DNA of 64,000 bases from Zygaena filipendulae (taxonomy: Eukaryota > Arthropoda > Insecta > Lepidoptera > Zygaenidae). The stretch covers positions 4,246,001 through 4,310,000 of the forward strand of contig OU015649.1 of NCBI GenBank assembly GCA_907165275.2, read 5' to 3'. A model generated the notes under the pieces. That model searched no databases. It was given only the letters and a program-made list of their open reading frames with translations, and was not told where the DNA came from. This document shows positions 12,601-20,125 of the stretch, in pieces. Numbering within the stretch: position 1 is the stretch's first letter; every line of letters begins with the position of its first letter. Both the position numbers and the translations under genes were made by a program.

Positions 12601-15600
12601 TCAGTTGAAAACGATTCTCCCTAGGGCTGAAAAGTATTATTACTTTCAACCTGCTCCTTAGGCAACTTCAGATCTACTTTCCGAGTAAGTAATGAAAAGT
12701 CAATTATTTATCCCTTATGCGACGAACCTTATAAAACACAGGTGGGTGTGGCGATCCTGGCCAACGCCCCGGAGCGCCTCCGCGAGAGGCCGCGCGAGGA
12801 GCGGCCCGCGGAGCCCGAGCCGCGGCGGGCGCCCGGCGCGCGCGCCGACCCGCGGGCGGAGGCGCGGGCCGAGGCCGCCGCGCGCCTCCGCCGCGCCATG
12901 CGCAAGCTGGAGGAGGAGGAGCAGCCGCAGGTCGTGAGGCTCGGCGATGCCAGCGTGGCCGCACCCTTCACCAGCCGCCTCTCCAGCATACTCTGCAGTA
13001 TGTTGGTTCTATCCACTGCAGGGCCCTTATTCACTATGACCATAGTCCATAACACGACGCGTTAAGATAACGCGCCAAAAAAATTGCTTCAAAGAAGTTT
13101 CACGTAATATTTCGTTACTTACAAACCATTGCACTTTTATATATATCTATATACTTATATAACTTACTGAATTATAAACTGACTGAATGATCGACCAACG
13201 CACAGCTGACAGCGCGCACACACACACACACATAGTCTTTGTACTATTATATTTATTTATTTATTCAAAGGAACGACCAACATATTTATTACATTTATTT
13301 AATGATCGTTTTTCAAATCATGTTTAAAGCGTGTGGCGCTGGAGCTTGAGTTAAGGCTACCAAAAAATGTCGGCGAAAGGGCTAAGGACCGTGAAACGTT
13401 TCGTTCCAGTTTGCCACATAATAAAGCAAGGCCGCTGCACGCTGGTGACCACGCTGCAGATGTTCAAGATCCTCGCGCTGAACGCGCTAATCCTGGCGTA
13501 CAGCCAGTCGGTGCTGTACCTGGACGGGATCAAGTTCAGCGACACGCAGGCGACGCTGCAGAGCCTGCTGTTAGCCTCGTGCTTCCTTTTCATATCCAGG
13601 TCTAAGGTGTGAACTGAGAACTGTCACCTCTCGAATAACTTGCCATCGTATAACGGAACGGTTTAAAAAAAAAACGTATTTTTGCAACGATAGTTTTTTT
13701 TAATCTTTATGGGCTTAATCACAATGCGATTATGCCTCTCAATTGTACCAACAAAATTCACTATCTACTTGCTAATTATAACGCGATTAAATCTAAGATT
13801 CAAGAGGCCTGAGTAAAGTTCAACTGAGATCTGAGTGATCTAAGTCAAACCATACAGCAACTCATACAGCTTTACCAAACATTTAGTCTAATCTGAAAGT
13901 AGATCTGACAGTACAATATTGCAATCAGCAGATTCTTTCAAGAAGTATTTACACTTGTCAGTACGGCACAGACATGCATTATGTCCTCCGGTACACCGCC
14001 GAGGTCGCAGTTTGGTGGCGGGGCTTTTGCAACGCTAGTTGGAAAGCTGTATATCAAAGTGACAATGTGCTTAAATCTGTTAAACTACGCAACGGATTTT
14101 CATGCGGTTTTCACCAATAGATAGTGATTCATGAGGAAGATTTATATCTATATTTTATCCTGGAATTGCCGCGGGAACTTTGAAATTACCGCGGGTGAAA
14201 CCGCAGGGGACAGCTAGTCATTCATAAATCATCATCATTATTGTCACTGGTATTTGTTTAGTGCTGGTTCATTTACAATAGGGATGTTGACTACTATTGA
14301 AAATCAAAATTCTTATTAGTCCGTCAGTTAGAAAATAAAAAAACAATAGACACGTATTTTTTGCTTTTTTAAATAAATTAAAATATACAGAGATAAAGCG
14401 CATTAAAGTTTAGGATGAGGAGATCGTGACGTCACTAACCGCAAAACCGCCATACAAACTGTCAGAATAGTGACGTCACGCGAAATTTTAACTCAATATA
14501 TCGCCGTTATTTTTTGATTACGTAAAAAAAGAAAAAATACGTATCCAATATTTTTTAATAATCTACAAGACGGACTAAAAAATAAAAATTAGTCAACATG
14601 CCCATTCATAAACAAATCGTATACTAGTATATTACTAAATATGGTTGTTTTTAATTTCAGCCCCTAAAGCATCTGTCGCGGCAGCGCCCTCTGCCCAACA
14701 TATTCAACGCGTACACCATAATGACGGTGCTGACTCAGTTCGCTGTGCACTTCGTGTGCCTCATATACCTCGTGAACGAAGCTACTGCGCGCTCGCCTGG
14801 CAGGTATCGTCACCATTATGATATTGATTATGTTTGTATACTTGCGATTTTTTGCGTCGATTGAATATCTTAATCTAATATATATAAATCACGTGTCACG
14901 TTGTTTGTCCGCGATAGACTCCGAAACTACTGAACGGATTTTGATAAAATTTTGTAACCATTCATAAAATGGTCCAACTTAAAAGTTAGGATAGTTTTTA
15001 TCTCGGAATTCCCTCGGGAACTGAAGGACATAGAATACTTTTTTCCCGCAACCTCCGCGGGAACTCCGAAATTACCGCGGATGAAATCGCGGGGGACAGC
15101 TAGTAATATATATAAATCACGTATAATCATTGTTTGTCCGCGATGGACTCCGAAACTACCGTACGGATTTTGATAAAATTTTGCAACTTTACTGCACTGT
15201 GCTCGTATCGGCTGATTGTAAATAAAAGAAACTGTTTCTGACAAATCTATAGTTGTTTATTTCTGTGTTCACGAGCTTACTGTGTAGTACTTAAAGTTAG
15301 TTTACAAGGTGCGCGAGCGCACGCCGCAGAGGCTAGGAGGGGTCTGTTGAGACCGCGGCTCGCGTTCATTAGCATAACCAAAAGTAGTGCGTCAGCGTAC
15401 AAGATTGCTGAGACGCTACATCATTCCCCCCTTTTTCTAAAATTTTGAGGAACAAAAAATTTTCAAAACCTGTTACGCTAAAATTTATATAAAACAAAAC
15501 AAAACGCATACACTATACCCTTAAATTAAAACATTCACATTTCGTGCGATCGTCTCACTTATCGCTAAACAATAACACGGTGTATCATTACATGAGTAGG

Positions 15601-18600
15601 TACATGGTCGCTTATTGCGCTCTCTATGTTACAGCGTTATACAATGAATTTTTTACCATTCGATATACTATATAAACATTAAACATCTTATATCTATAGT
15701 ATACGACTACAAATTCGGTATCTATTAAATTGTTAAATTTGCCATTCAATTGAAAAGTCATTGCTCCAAAAAATAAAAATATATGCTAACTCATCATTGT
15801 GTCAAAATGCACAACTGGCCAGTTTGTACATTGCAACACAATAATGTTTTATGCAATATTCTGTACCTAATCTAGAACACTAAACATGCAAACCATACAT
15901 TTTAAAAAAATAGGTTTTATAATTAAACACATAGTACACAAAGACTCTGCAATATTATATAGGTATTCTCATAATATTACCATACATGTGTGATTGCGTA
16001 ATGTACGACGCAAAAAACGCTGCGCTGCGAATAACTCTTTGCGAGTATCATCGCATGCAGTGATGCTACGCTTTCAAACAAAACAAAATATTGAACGAAC
16101 GTAATGTCGTGAACACAAGTGTTATCTAATACATATATATTACTGACAAAAAAAACTGAACAAAAGTAATATCGTAGACAAAAGTGTTACATATTATCTA
16201 TATTATTAACAATCTATGTCGTCGAAAAATCGTGTTCTCTTCACTACTCGTCCACTTCGCGTGACGTAAGGTAACTTCTCCTTGGAGGAAACAGGATTTT
16301 TCGAACGATTCTTATTTACTATAACATCTGGAGTAACATTTAAATTTCCATCGTTTTCTACCACTGACTCGTCATCCAGTACAAAAGCTGGTTTCAATCG
16401 ATCGATCGAAATGCATGTTTCTCTGTTCGGAAATTCGACTACATAATGCTTGTCTCTCCTTCTTATGACGCGGTAAGGGCCTTCATAAGGAGGTTGTAAC
16501 GGTTTACGGACGAAATCGTTCCGAACGAAAACATATTTACACGTTTTCAACTCTGGATGAATAAAGGTAGTACGTTTCCTATTACTTCGAATAGAGGTTC
16601 TAAAGTTGCGTATTGTTTCTCGCAATTTACCTACATATGTTAGTATATCGTATTCTTGATTCGGAGAATAAAAATCACCTGGTAACCTCACAGTTTTTCC
16701 GTACGTTAACTCTGCGGCGCTATATCCGGTATCACTCCTAACAGCTGTTCGCAAGCCTAATAAAACTGTAGGTAATTCGTCAATCCAGGAATTTGAATCT
16801 AATCTAGCCATTAAAGCTACTTTCATCGATCTATGCCATCTCTCCACTATTCCATTACTCTGTGGATGGTACGCTGTGGTACGTATCTTTTGTATACCCA
16901 TTACCTTCATTAATTCCTTAAACAAATCGCTCTCGAATTGCCTGCCCTGGTCACTCGTAAGTTTAACAGGACAACCAAAACGTGAAATCCATGTCTCGAA
17001 TAACGCTTTCGCTACGTTTTCAGCTGTAATTTCTTTCAAAGGAATGGCTTCCGGCCATCTGGTAAATCTATCAATTATCGTAAGGCAATACCTAAAACCA
17101 TCTTCAGAGATTCGCAACGGGCCTACAATATCTATGTGTATGTGCTCGAATCTATCCTGTGTGGGAAACTGTCCCAAGTCTGAGATAGTATGTCTCTGAA
17201 TTTTCGCTTTCTGACATGCTACACAGGTCTTGGACCACCTGCTTACGTCTTTATTCAGCCCTGGCCAGAAATACTTCTGCGAGACTAATTTCTTTGACGC
17301 TCTAATGCCAGGGTGGCTTAAATTATGTACACTATCAAAAGCTTTCCGCCTGAAATTTTCAGGTAAATAAGGACGAACTCTATCTGTTGAAATTTCGCAA
17401 TAGATCGGTTTATTACATATCGGACTTTGCAATTTCTTTAAGCGTACGTGACTATTACATTGTTTTCCAGTCGCTAGAATATGTGTAATATAATCGTCTG
17501 CTTCCTGTGCCGTGGCTAATTCTAGGTAGTCGATAGGCGCTGGACAAAACAACTCGGCGACACGTGAAAGCGAGTCAGCAACTACATTGCTCAACCCGGT
17601 AACGTGTCGGATGTCAGTTGTGAACTCACTAATAAACAATAAATGTCTCATGCGCCTCGGCGTTTCATTACTACTATTCAATTTTGAAAAAACGTAAGTC
17701 AAAGGTTTATGATCAGTAAATATAATTAATTCTCTACCCTCGAATAACTTCCTGAAATACTGAACTGCCATGTAAATTGCTAAAAGTTCGCGATCATAAG
17801 TACTATACTTCCTCTGTGTATCCGACAACTTCTTAGAGAAATAACCTAACGGTAACCATTTTCCGTCAATCTGTTGTTGTAATACCGCACCTACACAAGT
17901 ATCTGATGCGTCACACATTAAAGATATGGGAACATCGCAACGAGGATGTGACAATGTAACTGCCTTTTGCAGGTCGAGCTTACATTTATCAAACGCTTCG
18001 TTCGCTTTACTATCCCACTGTACCTTAGTCTTATCGCGTTTCTTCGAATGATGTATATACTTATTAAGTTCCATTTGCGACTCTACTGCGTGTGGAATGT
18101 GTCCTCTATAAAAATTAACCATACCTAAAAATCGCCTTAATTCTTCAACCGTCTGAGGTTTAGGAAAATCTATTATCGCCTGCACTCTGGACTGCAAAGG
18201 TGTAATGCCACTACGGGTGACTTCAAATCCCAAAAAACTTACTTTTTCCTGTCCAAATTCGCATTTCGAGAGATTAATAGTAATTCCGAATTCGCTAAAC
18301 CTCTTGAATATAGCCTCTAGATGCTCTACATGCTGTTGTTCGTTATCGCTAGCTATGATTACGTCATCAATATAGGAAAACAAAAAATCTAACCCTGCTA
18401 GTACAGTTGTGCTCATAAATCGCTGAAACGTTTGAGCTGCGTTCCTTAAACCGAAACTCATTCTGGTGAACTCGAATAATCCGAACGGTGTGATTATCGC
18501 GGTTTTTTCTACGTCGTCAGGATGAATCGGTATAAAATGATAAGCTCTATTAATATCTAACTTAGTAAATATAGTTTTGTTCGCGAGTATATATGTAAAA

Positions 18601-20076
18601 TCATGCAACCTAGGTATTGGATAACGGTCAGGTTTAGTTTTCGCGTTAAGACTTCTGTAATCACCACAAGGTCTTAACTGGCCATTAGCTTTAGGTACAC
18701 AATGTAAAGCACTAGACCACGGACTTTTACTAGGCCTACATATGCCCAACTCCTGCATGACTCGAAACTCTTCCTTAACCCTAAGGTAGCGATCAGGCGG
18801 TAACGGCCTTGCCCGCGCGTGTACCGGTGATCCGGTCGTTTCGATGTAATGAAAAACCGAATGCTTCGGGGGCTCCTTGAAAGATGTGGGCCTGGTAATA
18901 TCCGGATACTTAGATATAACATCCTGATATTTATGATTACACTCTAAGGTTTTTAAAGAGGGTTGTAAACTACTTACAATAGAGGTTACAACGTTCAAAT
19001 TCGTGACCTGATCGATCAGCTTCCGGGCTCCTACGTCCACCAGCAGCTTGTGGAAGCTCAGGAAGTCGGCGCCGATAATGGGTTGCTGTACATCATTCGC
19101 TGCATAGAGTTTATAAGCACTTTCCGACGGTAATTTGCTTTTCTTCGTCGCCGGAATCACGGAAACGTCGGCTCCGGTATCCTCCAAAAAATCGGTAATT
19201 TGCCCGATTACCTCGGCGCTTAATTTTGATACCACCAGGTCGAATTTGGAGACATCCCCTAGCCTCTGCGGAGCCAGCACCGCTTCAATTCTGTAGAACC
19301 ATAGTCTGGGATGTCTCGTCCAGAACTCGGGAATAGTCGATGCCAGCGAAATCGCCGAGATATCGATTATCTCGCGCGTTGTCTTCTCTTCAGCCATTTC
19401 GATAGAATTCGAATATTCGGTAAAAACTCACGAATAAGCACGTAGTCTATCGCCAAAAATCCGTAGGTTGATCACGAAAAATCACTTAGGTAGATTGATC
19501 ACGTCGGGGTCACCACTTTACTGCACTGTGCTCGTATCGGCTGATTGTAAATAAAAGAAACTGTTTCTGACAAATCTATAGTTGTTTATTTCTGTGTTCA
19601 CGAGCTTACTGTGTAGTACTTAAAGCTAGTTTACAAGGTGCGCGAGCGCACGCCGCAGAGGCTAGGAGGGGTCTGTTGAGACCGCGGCTCGCGTTCATTA
19701 GCATAACCAAAAGTAGTGCGTCAGCGTACAAGATTGCTGAGACGCTACACAACCATTCATAAAATGGTCCAACTTAAAAGATAGGATAGTTTTTATCCTG
19801 GGATTCCCGCGGGAACTCCAGAACTCAGGGGTACAAAGAAGGACGTAGAGTACTTTTTCCCGGAATTCCCGCGGGAACTCCGAAATTAACGCGGATGAAA
19901 TCGCGGGGGACAGCTAGTAATTATATATTTTTTAGCGTGTGGCGCAACAAGCAGCGTTTGTATACATAAAATGTAAAAAAAAATCTATCACATGTTGACG
20001 AGTAGTCGTGAATCTCGCTTGAATCCTCTATTTTAATACATTGTAAGAACAGAAGCACATTATTAATAACTTATCG

Positions 20077-20125
<49 letters not shown>

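Larger units (their letters stand above)
15188..19749 (-). mobile_element. Gypsy-type LTR retrotransposon, recent and internally deleted, in ATP13A1 intron 7
   Basis: Two 233-bp LTRs (15188-15420 and 19517-19749) differ at one position. They are flanked by a 4-bp duplication CAAC (15184-15187 and 19750-19753). On the minus strand a primer-binding-like TGGTGACCCCGACG lies next to the upstream LTR, and a purine tract (15425-15437) lies next to the downstream LTR. The single large frame encodes a shortened gag/protease, reverse transcriptase, RNase H and integrase. No envelope gene is present. The element split a Helitron-like repeat, whose tandem neighbour shows the empty site. Confidence 0.97.

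Noticed and set aside
12692..13065. Long overlapping frames on both strands, rich in Arg, Ala and Pro
   Set aside because: They are by-products of the GC-rich exon 5 of ATP13A1; only the +12,742 frame joins its neighbours with family similarity.
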